From: Cydia pomonella
Taxonomy: Eukaryota; Arthropoda; Insecta; Lepidoptera; Tortricidae
Assembly: GCF_033807575.1 (NCBI RefSeq)
Contig: NC_084725.1
Span: forward strand, 7,785,001-7,849,000
Length of the DNA stretch: 64,000 bases
Reading direction: 5' to 3'
Of the stretch, positions 59,301 through 63,935 are shown piece by piece. The notes under the pieces were generated by a model. That model searched no databases and was not told where the DNA came from. It saw only the letters and a list, made by a program, of their open reading frames with translations. The position numbers and the translations under genes were made by a program. The stretch's first letter is position 1. Each line of letters starts with the position of its first letter.

Positions 59301-61680
59301 TAAAGACGGGTATTTTTTTTAGGAAAACTTGAGTTTAAACAGATATAAATATAAATGAAATCGGAACCGGACAGTTGGGTACCTATCCTTGTGAGTAAGA
59401 ATAAGTCAAACTTGCAGCAAACACTCTCAATGTAAAAATATCCACCCAGCGTCACTCGGGATGATGTAAGAATTGTAACTTGTGTGTGTGTGAATTATGT
59501 AGGTACATTTATAAGTTATGGTGGATCAAAAAAAACGCACATACATACATAAATTCATGCATACATATACCCTCGTAAACCTAAGATATTACCCCCCTTT
59601 CTTGGGCAGTTGTGTTAAAGTCTATGACAACAAATACTTGCATACATATACGAAATCTGAAGACATTACCCTCCTTTTTTGGGCAGTTGTGTAAAAGTCT
59701 GTGACAACCCTACTGTGTTCTTGTGCGGTGTCGGCAGTTACGCAAACATCAAAGGCGTCGGTCCACTGTTACTGTTTTACACTGGGACTCAATCATGCTC
59801 TAAGCACCACATCCTTCTACTTTGTTCTGGCCCCCGGATCTTCGACCTGTAATGGAAATTCAGGGAGTTGGGTATTTACTTTGCCAATCACCGAGCCGAA
59901 CCAATTTAAGCTGAGTTTAGAACTCTTGGTGAAATATTTGCCCCGGGTCTTACAAAGTTATTTCCAGTTAAATATTCAAAATGGCCTATATAGGTGTCAT
60001 ACTTAATTTGTCAATTGTAAACCGTTGCGTGTGTTCGTTCAGATTAGCAAACTAGAACAATGGATGGCGGGCGGCGTGGCGGGCGGCGGCGGCGCGGGCG
60101 GCGACGCGGGCGTGGCCGCGCTGCCGCCGCGGCTGCTGCTGGTCAAGCTGCTCAACGTGGCGCTCACGCTGCTGCAGCTGGCGCTGCTGCTCATGGCCAC
60201 CATCGCCGGCGTGGCCATGCCCTTCCTGCGCACTAGGTAACTCTTTGTTCATTATGTTCTTACTATTTCATTTTTTATTTATTTAATTAGGCAACAAGGC
60301 CCATATTTCGTAATAATGTTAACATACATATAAATGATATATGAGTTCACTGCTGAACATGGTTTCCCCATCGATCGCGACAAAGTGCGGCCTTGCGCAC
60401 AGCACATTCACCCACTCCCCACGACTCTTCGTCGTGCGTGAATCTCGGTCTCGGCCGAGACAAAAAAAAAGCGTTCTCGGTCGGACCTTAAAAATTACAC
60501 AACACTTGTGCAAAATGCAAATGAAACTCAAAACGTACACTAGTTATAGTCAACTTTCTTCAATTTAAGCACTAGGTACAAGTTAATACACCATAACTGA
60601 CACACATAATGACTAAGAAAATGAATGATATAAGTATGATGCGAGGGCATAGATGACATTGTGTAATATTGTTATATAATTTTTTGAACATATATATAAC
60701 TTCATTAAACTACTAAGTTAACTGTATGCCAGCTTTCCAATAAATCAACCTAAACTTGCAATTCCAGAGTACGAGTCCTAACAACAAGCTTAGCTGTAAT
60801 GGTGGGCGTGATGGTCCTGAAGCAGTGGCCGGAGGTGACGCAGCTCTCCGAGCACCTGGTCCGGCGGCTCAAGGAGTACCTCCTCGACAAGCACCATGAC
60901 AGGTAATGGGTAATCCCGCGCGAGACCGCCGTACGGGACTGTGATCTGGGGTAGCGGGGCTTCACGCTTCTGGACTGTTTTAACATCGTAACGAAACCAT
61001 AGCAACAAGATAATAAAGCAAAGAGTTCTTGATTGTACTAAAGCGGTTGTCTATGAAAATACCGTGCCCCTAGTTTGACAGTTTTATCAGATGGCACTGT
61101 ATTTAGCGGCTTTTAAACGTCGACTTTTGATAATCAGCATTACCGCGCAACCATCTAAATCACCTGTCAGATTCGAAAGACGAATTTAGTACTAGGCATT
61201 TCACATCTTAAACAGTTAATGAGTTATTGCTAAAATAAATCTTGGCTTCTCGAAACAGGCTGCTTTGAACCTGAGTTACGAAGGATTTGATTTGAACTAG
61301 AATGAAACAGAAAGGAAGTTGGAAGTTTCATTTCGTACTACGTTCTATAGAGATGACAAAGATAGTGTTGAAATTATGATTAGTTTTTTTACGTGTCATT
61401 TTATTCTCATATGATCACAATTATTTTATATACTTTTCACACCGAAGACGCTTTGTATGTACAATAATGTATATGTATGTATAATAGTTATAGCAGACAT
61501 AAATCATATCAATATATTATAGTATTTATAAATACAATATATGTATAGTAAATCCATGTAAAATATTTGTTGGACATAATTGCAATAATTATTTAAAATT
61601 GATGTTGTTTTTATTTTCGTTTTATTTAATTTTCTTTTTTTTTTCACTACAGGTATGAATGCAATGCGTTATGTGGTTAA
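33858..61680 (+). CDS. TMCC-family transmembrane and coiled-coil protein (Dementin-like), 3' portion of gene, spliced
   Basis: Joined exons 33858-33997, 35517-35653, 41264-41290, 43030-43146, 44104-44264, 45217-45287, 46386-46519, 55422-55569, 56991-57117, 57836-57946, 58201-58308, 60043-60236, 60768-60902 and 61653-61680 give 1638 nt, 546 codons including the stop, with every junction phase agreeing. The product matches TMCC proteins: a coiled-coil block (about residues 102-194; 'NADKQQLPRVKAVFEKKNQK'), a block with 'SYMGQGLK' and 'RFGSADNIS' (195-262), a Ser/Ala/Pro linker (263-311), a second coiled coil (about 325-430; 'RLEEQINDLTELHQNE') and two hydrophobic segments (about 463-489 and 495-509). 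Known family role: ER membrane proteins that oligomerise through the coiled coil; human TMCC1 acts at ER-endosome contacts, and TMCC2/Dementin has been linked to APP metabolism. Function here is inferred from the family. The 5' exons and promoter were not found; exon 1 of this window starts in phase 0. Dementin is the likely insect orthologue, but orthology was not tested. Confidence 0.95.
34015..34411 (+). repeat. Tandem degenerate copies of TMCC exon 1
   Basis: Behind the true exon lie three more copies of its sequence. The marker TCGTCATGGCGACCGCG starts at 33881 in the exon; near-identical markers start at 34039, 34197 and 34332 (spacing 158, 158, 135). The unit is most of the exon plus about 24 nt of its intron, including the GTGAGT donor. 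Copy 2 keeps that donor (34156); copy 3 has lost it (AGAGAGTCATAG). Copies 2 and 3 have a TAG in the aligned frame near their start and no polypyrimidine tract, so they look like untranslated intronic duplicates. Copy 4 is shorter and more diverged. Confidence 0.9.
34525..35093 (+). pseudogene. LINE reverse transcriptase C-terminal region with zinc knuckle, 5'-truncated
   Basis: An open frame (its ATG at 34482 is accidental) reads SDMKKLDTFHLRCLRLILRI, then RRVGMPGIEAL, LRWCGHVVRM..RLPKAIFYSE, RPKPSYTYTR and a final CASCDRIF...FAGHIRAFH (C-x2-C with a His pair). This is the C-terminus of an endonuclease/reverse transcriptase of a non-LTR retrotransposon; I do not assign the clade. About 170 codons of the family remain, without stops, and the polymerase core is missing. 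It lies in the intron between TMCC exons 1 and 2. A second copy of the same family lies at 45970-46373. Confidence 0.85.
35207..35408 (-). mobile_element. tRNA-derived SINE, reverse
   Basis: ACACAAACTGACTAAGTCCC...AAGGCTTTTGTTGTGGGTAC, CACCCATGACTCAGGATCAA and CAGGATCACTACCCACTGC follow the reverse order of the 12 kb SINE. It sits about 110 nt before TMCC exon 2. Confidence 0.88.
35517..35653 (+). CDS. TMCC exon 2 of window
   Basis: Acceptor TTTCCAG, donor GTAACA, 137 nt, phase 2 in and phase 1 out. It reads ...DSPQKKIIAGIITPAEYAA... followed by a Tyr/Ser-rich stretch ending SPAYR. It has no domain of its own but is open in one frame throughout, and its codons are GC-richer than the flanking intron. 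A LINE 3' tail begins about 10 nt behind the donor. Confidence 0.88.
35664..35770 (-). mobile_element. LINE 3'-tail (family B), reverse
   Basis: ATTTAAACTTTATTACATGT..., TACAAATGGCGGACTTAATG and GGCATTCTCTACCAGTC are the reverse of the family B tail at 38940-39036. It starts about 10 nt behind the TMCC exon 2 donor. Confidence 0.85.
36172..36297 (-). mobile_element. LINE 3'-tail (10.7 kb family), reverse
   Basis: ACAAATACTCTTTATTGCAC, CAGGCGGTCTTATCGTTAAA and GCGATCTCTTCCAGACAA match 10725-10870. Confidence 0.8.
36636..36899. mobile_element. 264-bp MITE with TA duplication
   Basis: Ends TGGGCACCAA and TTGGTGCCCA-like (TGGTGCCCA) lie between TA dinucleotides. Inner arms ATATTTGTATTTTAGTCAAA and TTTGACTAAAATACAAATAT, then ATGTCATCACCCTTATTACC paired with GGTAATAAGGGTGATGACAT, make near-perfect arms of about 80 bp. 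TA flanks suggest a Tc1/mariner-type mobiliser. Confidence 0.85.
37047..37336 (+). mobile_element. 'GGGTTCCGTA' element, short copy
   Basis: Begins CGGGCAAGTATGAGTCGGAC...GAAGGGTTCCGTACCATTA, has GATACAGCCTGGTGACAGA followed by a (GGAC)n run (37262-37283), and ends TTGGGTACGGAACCCTAATA. Confidence 0.85.
37372..37475 (-). mobile_element. Retroelement 3' fragment, reverse (family C)
   Basis: GTCCCGTACTGTGACGGGGT, CCGCTTTCCTACTTTTCTCC and CCACTTCGCTCTATCCTCG match in order a second fragment at 58382-58470 in the same orientation. Confidence 0.6.
37815..37925 (-). mobile_element. LINE 3'-tail (family B), reverse
   Basis: A (TTTA)n run, TTTAAACTTTATTGCACACA, ATGTACAAATGGCGAACTTA and GGCATTCTCTACCAGTCAAC are the exact reverse arrangement of 38935-39036. 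Confidence 0.88.
38605..39036 (+). mobile_element. LINE 3' end (family B) with reverse-transcriptase C-terminus
   Basis: The frame reads AIRLWNSLPLTIRQAPSKLT, then FKRLLYNHLLRQA and a stop, the CR1/jockey-type C-terminus. It is followed by about 300 bp of 3' UTR containing GGTTGACTGGTAGAGAATGC, TATTGGCATTAAGTCCGCC and a terminal (AAAT)n. The other family B tails in this window (27.2, 35.7, 37.8 kb) are truncated versions of this UTR. Confidence 0.85.
39040..40200. other. Intron sequence; local GACGTCA-bearing duplication only
   Basis: GTCAGTGCATTCGTGACGTC with ACTTGGCAACGA (39496) recurs at 39848 as GTCAGTGCATTCCTGACGTC; otherwise no recognised features. The 102-codon ORF on the - strand (39216-39524) has no recognisable domain. 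Confidence 0.45.
40206..40549. mobile_element. Long inverted-repeat element
   Basis: Outer GCCTAAGAC (40206) pairs with GTCTTAGGC (40541). The arms continue through AAACAAATGCCGTTGTTTC, GGGCTCCCGAGTTGAGCGCG and CAACAATGTCGTTTAAAAAG on the left, paired with CTTTTTAAACGACATTGTTA and GGAGCCGACC on the right. Arms of roughly 120 bp enclose a spacer of about 90 bp. No coding region; flanking duplication not resolved because a second element abuts it. Confidence 0.8.
40554..40986. mobile_element. 433-bp MITE with TTAA duplication (piggyBac-like insertion)
   Basis: Ends GAGGCTGTCAATACC and GGTGTTGACAGCCTC are inverted, and TTAA flanks both sides (40550-40553 and 40987-40990). A TTAA duplication is the piggyBac target signature. 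It directly abuts the inverted-repeat element at 40206-40549. No transposase ORF. Confidence 0.8.
41264..41290 (+). CDS. TMCC 27-nt microexon (exon 3)
   Basis: A strong acceptor (TTTTCATTTCAG) is followed by 27 nt and the donor GTAATT. It is phase 1 in and out, so inclusion inserts AADGDYTNH between ...SPAYR and DDNDG without changing frame. The acceptor is a triple NAG (CAGCAGCAG), so 27-, 24- or 21-nt versions would all stay in frame. The exon lies 5.6 kb behind exon 2 and 1.7 kb before exon 4, and skipping it also keeps the frame, so it may be a cassette exon. Confidence 0.8.
42010..42185 (-). mobile_element. Lepidopteran SINE/LINE tail, reverse
   Basis: (ATA)n-like end, CAGCCTATATACGTCCCACT, GCTGGGCACAGGCCTCCTCT and GCATGCAGTTTCCTCACGAT form the reverse of the widespread lepidopteran retroposon tail that ends '...CCAGCAGTGGGACGTATATAGGCTG'. 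Confidence 0.8.
42493..42638. mobile_element. 146-bp palindromic MITE (family M), intact
   Basis: Ends GGGCTCCTCTACACGATGGC and GCCATCGTGTAGAGGAGCCA, inner arms CCAGCGTAGGCCAGTC/GACTGGCCTACGCTGG, flanked by TAA on both sides (42490-42492, 42639-42641). It is the undisrupted sister of the element at 49601-49943. Confidence 0.92.
42719..42989. mobile_element. 271-bp MITE flanked by TAA
   Basis: Ends AGCCCTCAGCATACGG and CCGTGTGCTGAGGGCC are inverted (first base differs), followed by GCGTAAGCGTAAG/TTACGCTTACGC arms; TAA lies on both sides (42716-42718, 42990-42992). A related, truncated sequence sits at 43255-43395 (GTACGAGCACGAACA, GCACACGAAGCGGCG, GTATGAGATTTTTATCG). Confidence 0.85.
43030..43146 (+). 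CDS. TMCC exon 4: start of first conserved coiled coil
   Basis: Acceptor TGTCTTCAG, donor GTAAGA, 117 nt, phase 1 in and out. It encodes an acidic lead (DDNDGANTTSS) and then a helix with IMHLQSKVERTKELIRLEQT. In TMCC proteins this position holds the conserved Leu/Gln/Lys-rich helix that opens the first coiled-coil region. Confidence 0.95.
43255..43395. mobile_element. MITE fragment related to 42.7 kb element
   Basis: Shares ACGAGCACGAAC, CGCACACGAAGCG (here GCACACGAAGCG) and GTATGAGATTT in the same order. It lies directly behind TMCC exon 4. Confidence 0.65.
43637..43685 (+). repeat. Dispersed 47-bp repeat, copy 1
   Basis: CACCATACAAGACAAATTGG followed by CAGTCAAATTTGAATCAATG recurs at 48668-48714 with one difference in the first half. 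Both copies are in TMCC introns. Confidence 0.85.
44104..44264 (+). CDS. TMCC exon 5: core of first coiled coil
   Basis: Acceptor TTTCCTACAG, donor GTGAGT, 161 nt, phase 1 to phase 0. This is the most diagnostic exon: VNEYLKVAANADKQQ, VKAVFEKKNQKSA and IAQLQKKLEGYNKRI match the family's signature block almost position for position. Confidence 0.98.
45217..45287 (+). CDS. TMCC exon 6 (PREVLSYMGQGLK block)
   Basis: Acceptor TTCACAG, donor GTAAGT, 71 nt, phase 0 to phase 2. It encodes a polar Gln/His/Gly spacer and then PREVLSYMGQGL; the Lys codon is completed by exon 7. Vertebrate TMCCs have a very similar 'PRDVFRDMHQGLK' at this point. Confidence 0.95.
45970..46373 (+). pseudogene. LINE C-terminal region, second copy, adjoining TMCC exon 7
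   Basis: The frame GKRKAGGQYLRYKDVLKRHL, SARLEDLDAKRQLRKSRPKP, SYTYTYDSNGELYCTTCGRK, FKTKLGFASHVRAHAR corresponds to the last third of the element at 34525-35093, with the same zinc knuckle. Behind it a short 3' UTR (TCGCCGTCGACGGATGCGTC, GGGAGGACATCATG) reaches to about 12 nt before the exon 7 acceptor. It is 5'-truncated but its remaining frame has no stop before the exon. Confidence 0.85.
46386..46519 (+). CDS. TMCC exon 7 (RFGSADNIS block)
   Basis: Acceptor TATTTTCTCAG, 134 nt, phase 2 to phase 1. It encodes SVGGNIRDGITGLGGSV, then PREFAHLFSR and NRFGSADNISQL, matching the family's 'KPREIA...KFGSADNI' block. The donor is weak (CCG followed by GTCTGT) but is the one whose phase agrees with downstream exons. 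Without splicing the frame runs on for 12 more hydrophobic codons to a stop (46558-46560). A decayed LINE ends only about a dozen bases before the acceptor. Confidence 0.92.
46560..47430. other. TMCC intron 7, first part: nothing supported
   Basis: Overlapping ORFs of 64-90 codons on both strands lack coding signs. A small inverted pair TCTACCCTCAA/TTGAGGGTAGA lies at 47021-47058. Confidence 0.5.
47430..47575. mobile_element. Palindromic MITE
   Basis: GCAGTCGCAATCAGATATAC at the left pairs with ATATATCTGATTGCGACTGT at the right; inner arms GGAGCTGCCGAGG.../...CTTGGCTGCTCC and ATATCTGAACACGC/GCGTGTTGAGATAT extend the hairpin. It ends about 135 nt before the candidate 15-nt microexon. Confidence 0.85.
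47710..47724 (+). CDS. Candidate 15-nt TMCC microexon
   Basis: The acceptor TATTTTTGTCGCAG and the donor GTAAGTATC bracket exactly 15 nt. Entered in phase 1, as left by exon 7, it would insert about five residues (ENTGP) between exons 7 and 8 and keep the frame. Both splice sites are close to consensus, unlike the exon 7 donor. Supported only by sites and phase; no conserved protein evidence. Confidence 0.5.
48668..48714 (+). repeat. Dispersed 47-bp repeat, copy 2
   Basis: Same sequence as 43639-43685; see that entry. No inverted ends are visible around either copy. Confidence 0.85.
49107..49294 (+). repeat. Diverged tandem duplication, period about 114
   Basis: AGAGTTGCAATACGTTTGAG with GGGATGTTATGATGG (copy 1, from 49107) and AGAGTTGCAATACCTTTGAG with GAGATGTTATAATAG (copy 2, from 49221) align over about 74 bp. 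Confidence 0.8.
49601..49943. mobile_element. Palindromic MITE (family M) interrupted by a second MITE
   Basis: Ends TGGCTCGTCTACACGATGGC and GCCATCGTGTAGAGGAGCCC match the family at 42493-42638; TTA flanks both sides (49598-49600, 49944-49946). The loop region is split by the 189-bp insertion listed separately. Confidence 0.92.
49662..49850. mobile_element. 189-bp hAT-type MITE nested in family M element
   Basis: Ends CAGCGGTTCCTAAC and GTTAGGAACCACTG are inverted and the element is flanked by a perfect 8-bp duplication CGTTAGAG (49654-49661, 49851-49858). The sister element at 42.5 kb reads CTCTAACG once at the matching point, i.e. the unoccupied site. CAGnGGTTC ends are typical of hAT elements. 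Confidence 0.95.
50100..51590. other. TMCC intron 7: nothing supported
   Basis: AT-rich; the 69-codon ORF at 50528 has no recognised features. Confidence 0.5.
51618..51700 (-). repeat. tRNA-like sequence, reverse
   Basis: On the - strand TTCGTGGCTCAATTGGAATA (A-box region), TAGCTTTACAATCATGAGG (anticodon-arm region) and TTCCGGGCTCAAATCCCGAA (T arm with B box) are in tRNA order. A stable T arm is visible but the acceptor stem is poor, so a SINE head or tRNA pseudogene is likelier than a working tRNA. Confidence 0.5.
52090..52457 (+). repeat. Interspersed repeat family A, copy 3 (opposite orientation)
   Basis: Begins GGACCCGGGTACGTCGTTAA and ends GCTTGTTTGCCACCGACTTAGTATAAAAAA, the reverse arrangement of 7832-8195. 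It keeps the 61-codon ORF (52096 or the nearby frame to 52281; DVIPDLEQSPTGEVPPP). Confidence 0.8.
53080..53194. mobile_element. Palindromic MITE
   Basis: Arms GGGCCCACTAATTACCAGTT and AACTGGCAATCAGTGGGCCC, then CGCTGGACGATATC/GATATCGTCCGGCG and CTGTCAG/CTGACTGGCAG, fold into a hairpin with a loop of about 25 nt. Confidence 0.85.
53571..53942. mobile_element. Element with many AAGACTTGAGTCC-type subterminal repeats
   Basis: GTTCGTTAAGACTTAACTCC at the left and GACTTGAGTTCTTACGAAC at the right are inverted ends. At least eight degenerate AAGACTYGAGTCYTT words in both orientations fill the first and last 120 bp. Flanks TTAGCCGT/TTGGCTGT may be an 8-bp duplication with two changes, which would suggest hAT. 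Confidence 0.55.
54120..54470. repeat. Diverged duplicated and inverted repeat cluster
   Basis: TATGCCGGCTGTGCACACTC (54122) and TATGCCGGCTGTATATTCTC (54331) are direct repeats. CGACCCAATCGGAGAAAGG with GAGACGAGAAG (54166-54205) is inverted at 54405-54463 (CTTCTCGTCTC...CCTTCTCCGATTGGGTCGG). Probably one fold-back element or two partly overlapping copies. The ORFs over it are not genes. Confidence 0.7.
54480..55415. other. TMCC intron 7, last part: nothing supported
   Basis: AT-rich, no recognised repeat; ends at the exon 8 acceptor. Confidence 0.5.
55422..55569 (+). CDS. TMCC exon 8: low-complexity linker
   Basis: Acceptor ACATCCAG, donor GTAAGT, 148 nt, phase 1 to phase 2. Strongly GC-rich against its surroundings. 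It encodes an Ala/Ser/Pro/Glu-rich linker (SEGSRASEAGEAAP, SPEASPSSSVTSEG) between the conserved FGSADN block and the second coiled coil. Vertebrate TMCCs carry a comparable Ser/Gly-rich linker here. The exon follows an intron of 8.9 kb. Confidence 0.9.
56237..56955 (-). mobile_element. 'GGGTTCCGTA' element, reverse, with (TCTG)n array
   Basis: Left end TTTTTAGGGTTCCGTAGCCA, microsatellite TCTG repeated about ten times (56294-56337), a poly-C/T-rich interior, right end CTACGGAACCCTACACTGAG...GGCCCGACATGCTCTTGG. The right boundary lies about 35 nt before TMCC exon 9. Confidence 0.85.
56290..56340. repeat. (TCTG)n microsatellite
   Basis: An uninterrupted run of about ten TCTG units inside the reversed GGGTTCCGTA element. 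Equivalent GGAC/GACA runs are seen at the same place in the 37 kb and 14.4 kb copies. Confidence 0.95.
56991..57117 (+). CDS. TMCC exon 9: entry to second coiled coil
   Basis: Acceptor TTTTGGTGGCAG, donor GTTCGC, 127 nt, phase 2 to phase 0. It encodes YPTQAGSNNLSEAALSIKP and then ILSELAARREDYERLAEKL, a heptad-bearing helix equivalent to the family's 'LHEIQEIRETQARLEESFE' region. The donor is weak at +3/+4. A reverse-oriented GGGTTCCGTA repeat ends about 35 nt upstream. Confidence 0.93.
57836..57946 (+). CDS. TMCC exon 10: second coiled coil
   Basis: Acceptor GATACAG, donor GTATCT, 111 nt, phase 0 both sides. It encodes LTERLQEERFKTERLEEQIN followed by DLTELHQNE, nearly identical to vertebrate TMCC proteins at the same place. 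Confidence 0.98.
58201..58308 (+). CDS. TMCC exon 11: second coiled coil, continued
   Basis: Acceptor TTTTTTTTAG, donor GTAAGC, 108 nt, phase 0 both sides. It encodes VENLKQALTDVEEKVQYQSE, then ERIRDIHEALDLCQTK, matching the family's 'NLKQELASMEEK...ARDIQEALEACQT'. Confidence 0.98.
58382..58470 (-). mobile_element. Retroelement 3' fragment, reverse (family C)
   Basis: CCCACATGGTGGTGGGGTCA, GCTTTCCTACTTAACCTTCT, CCACTTCACCCTGTCCACGA and TCGGATAAC match 37390-37460. It lies 74 nt behind the TMCC exon 11 donor. Confidence 0.6.
58966..59393. mobile_element. 428-bp MITE with long inverted ends
   Basis: CAAGGAAAGGTACCCAACTG followed by TCCGGTTCCGATTT at the left, and AAATCGGAACCGGACAGTTG followed by GGTACCTATCCTTG at the right, are inverted over about 34 bp with one or two mismatches. 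TGA lies on both sides. No coding capacity. Confidence 0.85.
59560..59706 (+). repeat. 81-bp tandem duplication
   Basis: The units start CATACATATAC at 59560 and 59641 and share TTGGGCAGTTGTGT.AAAGTC and TGACAAC. The first copy has TATTACCCCCCTTTC where the second has CATTACCCTCCTTTT. Confidence 0.85.
60043..60236 (+). CDS. TMCC exon 12: end of coiled coil, Gly-rich insert, first membrane segment
   Basis: Acceptor GTTCGTTCAG, donor GTAACT, 194 nt, phase 0 to phase 2. It starts ISKLEQWM as in the family (ISKMELQ), then has a Gly/Ala-rich insert (MAGGVAGGGGAGGDAGVAA) and RLLLVKLLN followed by about 27 hydrophobic residues ending MPFLRTR. The 'LLxKLxN' lead and 'PxxRTR' exit match the TMCC first membrane segment. 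The exon is extremely GC- and CpG-rich (mainly GCG/GGC/CTG codons), out of line with the AT-rich intron. Confidence 0.96.
60768..60902 (+). CDS. TMCC exon 13: second membrane segment and tail
   Basis: Acceptor AATTCCAG, donor GTAATG, 135 nt, phase 2 both sides. It encodes VRVLTTSLAVMVGVMVLKQW, then an amphipathic tail with LSEHLVRRLKEYLLDKHHD. The 'LKQW' corresponds to 'LWKHW' of vertebrate TMCCs. If the donor is not used the frame stops at once (AGG TAA). Confidence 0.96.
61653..61680 (+). CDS. TMCC terminal exon coding part
   Basis: Acceptor TTTTTTTTCACTACAG is followed by GTATGAATGCAATG... Joined to exon 13 it adds YECNALCG and a TAA at 61678-61680. The polypyrimidine tract is strong and the phase fits. 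The added tail has two cysteines. Ending directly after exon 13 is an alternative, so the C-terminus is less certain than the rest. Confidence 0.7.
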
Positions 61681-63935
61681 CTAAACTGAATTCGGCGTTA
61701 TTGGTGAATTAGGTAAAATATTGCAATTTAGTCCTGTTTGTTTTGTCATTTTGCCAGCAAAATATATCTAACATGGACGAAATTGTGTTAAAATACTTAA
61801 GATAAGTTAAATATATTCCGGTTGTTGTTTGTGAAAAGTGAAATTTGACGATTATTTTTGACATAATTGAATCATCTGATTTAACTCGATTTGACTATTC
61901 ATTAGCGACAACTAGTGGTATATCAAACAAATGACATTTGAAATGAAACATTTGATATGGCTATCAATGATAAAAATATTTTTGACAATACTTTGACAGA
62001 ATTCTTAAACTGTTGTATTGTAAAATAGAATACAAGCGGGGTTAATTGGAATGTATGTTTTTTATATTATTGTTTACTGATGCCAACTTGTATTTTATTC
62101 TATAATCAAACGTGTATATTTTTTGTGGTGGCGTGGTGTTAATCAAATAAATTTAAACTTTATTTCGCACAGAACAAAGTTGCTTTTGTATTTAATCGTA
62201 TTCAAAAGCATACAACAAAGAACTTGTTGTATTATTAAGCAAATAATTTGCAATGTATAGTAAGATAGCTAGCTTATCATTGTCCTAATTTTACTGTTTG
62301 AATATTTATCCCACGCTGCTAAAGATGATTTAGTGTCATGAATGCTCAAATATACATAATATTTTAGCCAAAATGTACAGAGGCATCTCAACGCATGATA
62401 CTAAAATTACTTACCTACCTAAAACTTTAGAACGTTTTGTCTGAACGAAAATATATCAGTCGCTGTATTATGTGAAAAGCTACCTTGTGCCAATTTAGAT
62501 TGGTTGTTTTTTTTTCACTTTTAACAGGCGTCTAGGACACTTTTCGCTATCGGCTATAGTAGACTAAGTCAGTCAAGTGGGCTGTCTCGACATATAACAG
62601 TGATATTCATAGCTGTATGTTACTTTAGTTGCGCTTTAGTATAATAAACAATGTTTTATACTCGGGCTGGGCCCGACGTAGGTCAGTGGTTGGTTTCTCG
62701 CTACTAGCGTCTACTCAAGGCTAGAATTTTAGTCAAAATCTCGAATTCAAGCGACATATTTATCACAACTCCTTCTTCATTGTCGTAGGTGACGGACATT
62801 TTATTTATCTTTAGTTTTTTCCGGAAGCTCGGCGGTAGTATTTTCAATCAAATTATTTATCCGCCACGTCGGGTTTCCGGGCAAACGGATGTAGCACATT
62901 GTAAATATTATTTTTACGGGAGAGGTAACTTTTGCCATCAAATTAGCTTTTAAAATATTGTGAATATTTTTTTTACGGAAGGCTTTAGACGGTAGACGGC
63001 GCGTTACTGCTCATGTATAGTACTACGATTTGTAATATACGTCTTAGCAATAATAGCAATCGCTGATAAAGACAGATAGGAGTACCTCACCAACGTTTGA
63101 GAAACGACACGATTGACAAAGCGCATACTCTAAATTGTAGTACTGTAATCTTTGTAATTTTTTAGCAACTGTGGATGTCGTAGTCAATTTTTAATATTAT
63201 AATGCAGAATAAAATAACATATGTATATTTAGCGAAATATCCTCTAGCGCGGAGTGCGGCCGCTCGTCCGAGATAGTATTTTAGTGCATGCAGTTATTTC
63301 TCTCATAAATATTATTATTCAAGTGTCTTAATCAACGGTTAGCAATAATATACTAGGGTAGAAACTGTAAGAAGTCACTTGAAACGTTAAGCGACACATC
63401 TAAGAAATCAATTCATTGATAACAAAAACAATAAGATGTCTCTGAAGAGATCAGTAGAGTTCGTAATGAACATCAAGCAAGGACTTATACAAAATGTCCA
63501 GTATTTTAGAATAGTATAGTCATGCGAGCGTCCGCACTCTGTGTTAGGCTCGGTGAACTACCTAGCAAAATCTTTTTATTAATAAACTAAACAATACGAT
63601 ATTGATATTTTTAAAGCGAATACATTCCAAAATTTCTTACGGAATAGCGAGTATGAACATAGCCAATACTTTAAAACTAGATTTTTAGTCTAAATCGCCG
63701 AGTTGACCAGCGTTGTTGCGATGTACAAACTATTGAGGTTTTGATGCACTCGTTCGTTAAGTAGTCGATTTAATTATGTACATATTATTTACGTTTTGTT
63801 CTGAATAAGTTTTTTGTGACGTTCATTGGCTCCTCGCATGTTGTTGACGAATGTAAATGTTGTGCATACGAACGAAATGGCAAATAAATAATTATTATAT
63901 ACAGCCAATTGTTGGACTTTTCATTATTGTGTTAT
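61681..63935 (+). other. TMCC 3' UTR (inferred)
   Basis: After the stop there is no further coding signal. AATAAA occurs at 62146-62151 and at 63883-63888; the latter is followed by a T/G-rich stretch (63911-63935), so polyadenylation near 63.90-63.93 kb is likely, with an earlier site near 62.17 kb possible. Two Pumilio-type motifs are visible: TGTAAATA at 62900-62907 and TGTACATA at 63777-63784. The rest is AT-rich without recognised repeats. The end point is inferred from the signals only. Confidence 0.55.
63883..63888 (+). promoter_or_regulatory. Likely distal poly(A) signal
   Basis: AATAAA with a downstream T/G-rich element (TGTTGGACTTTTC and TGTGTTATGTG). It is the last such signal before the end of the window, in the correct orientation for the TMCC transcript. 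Confidence 0.5.
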
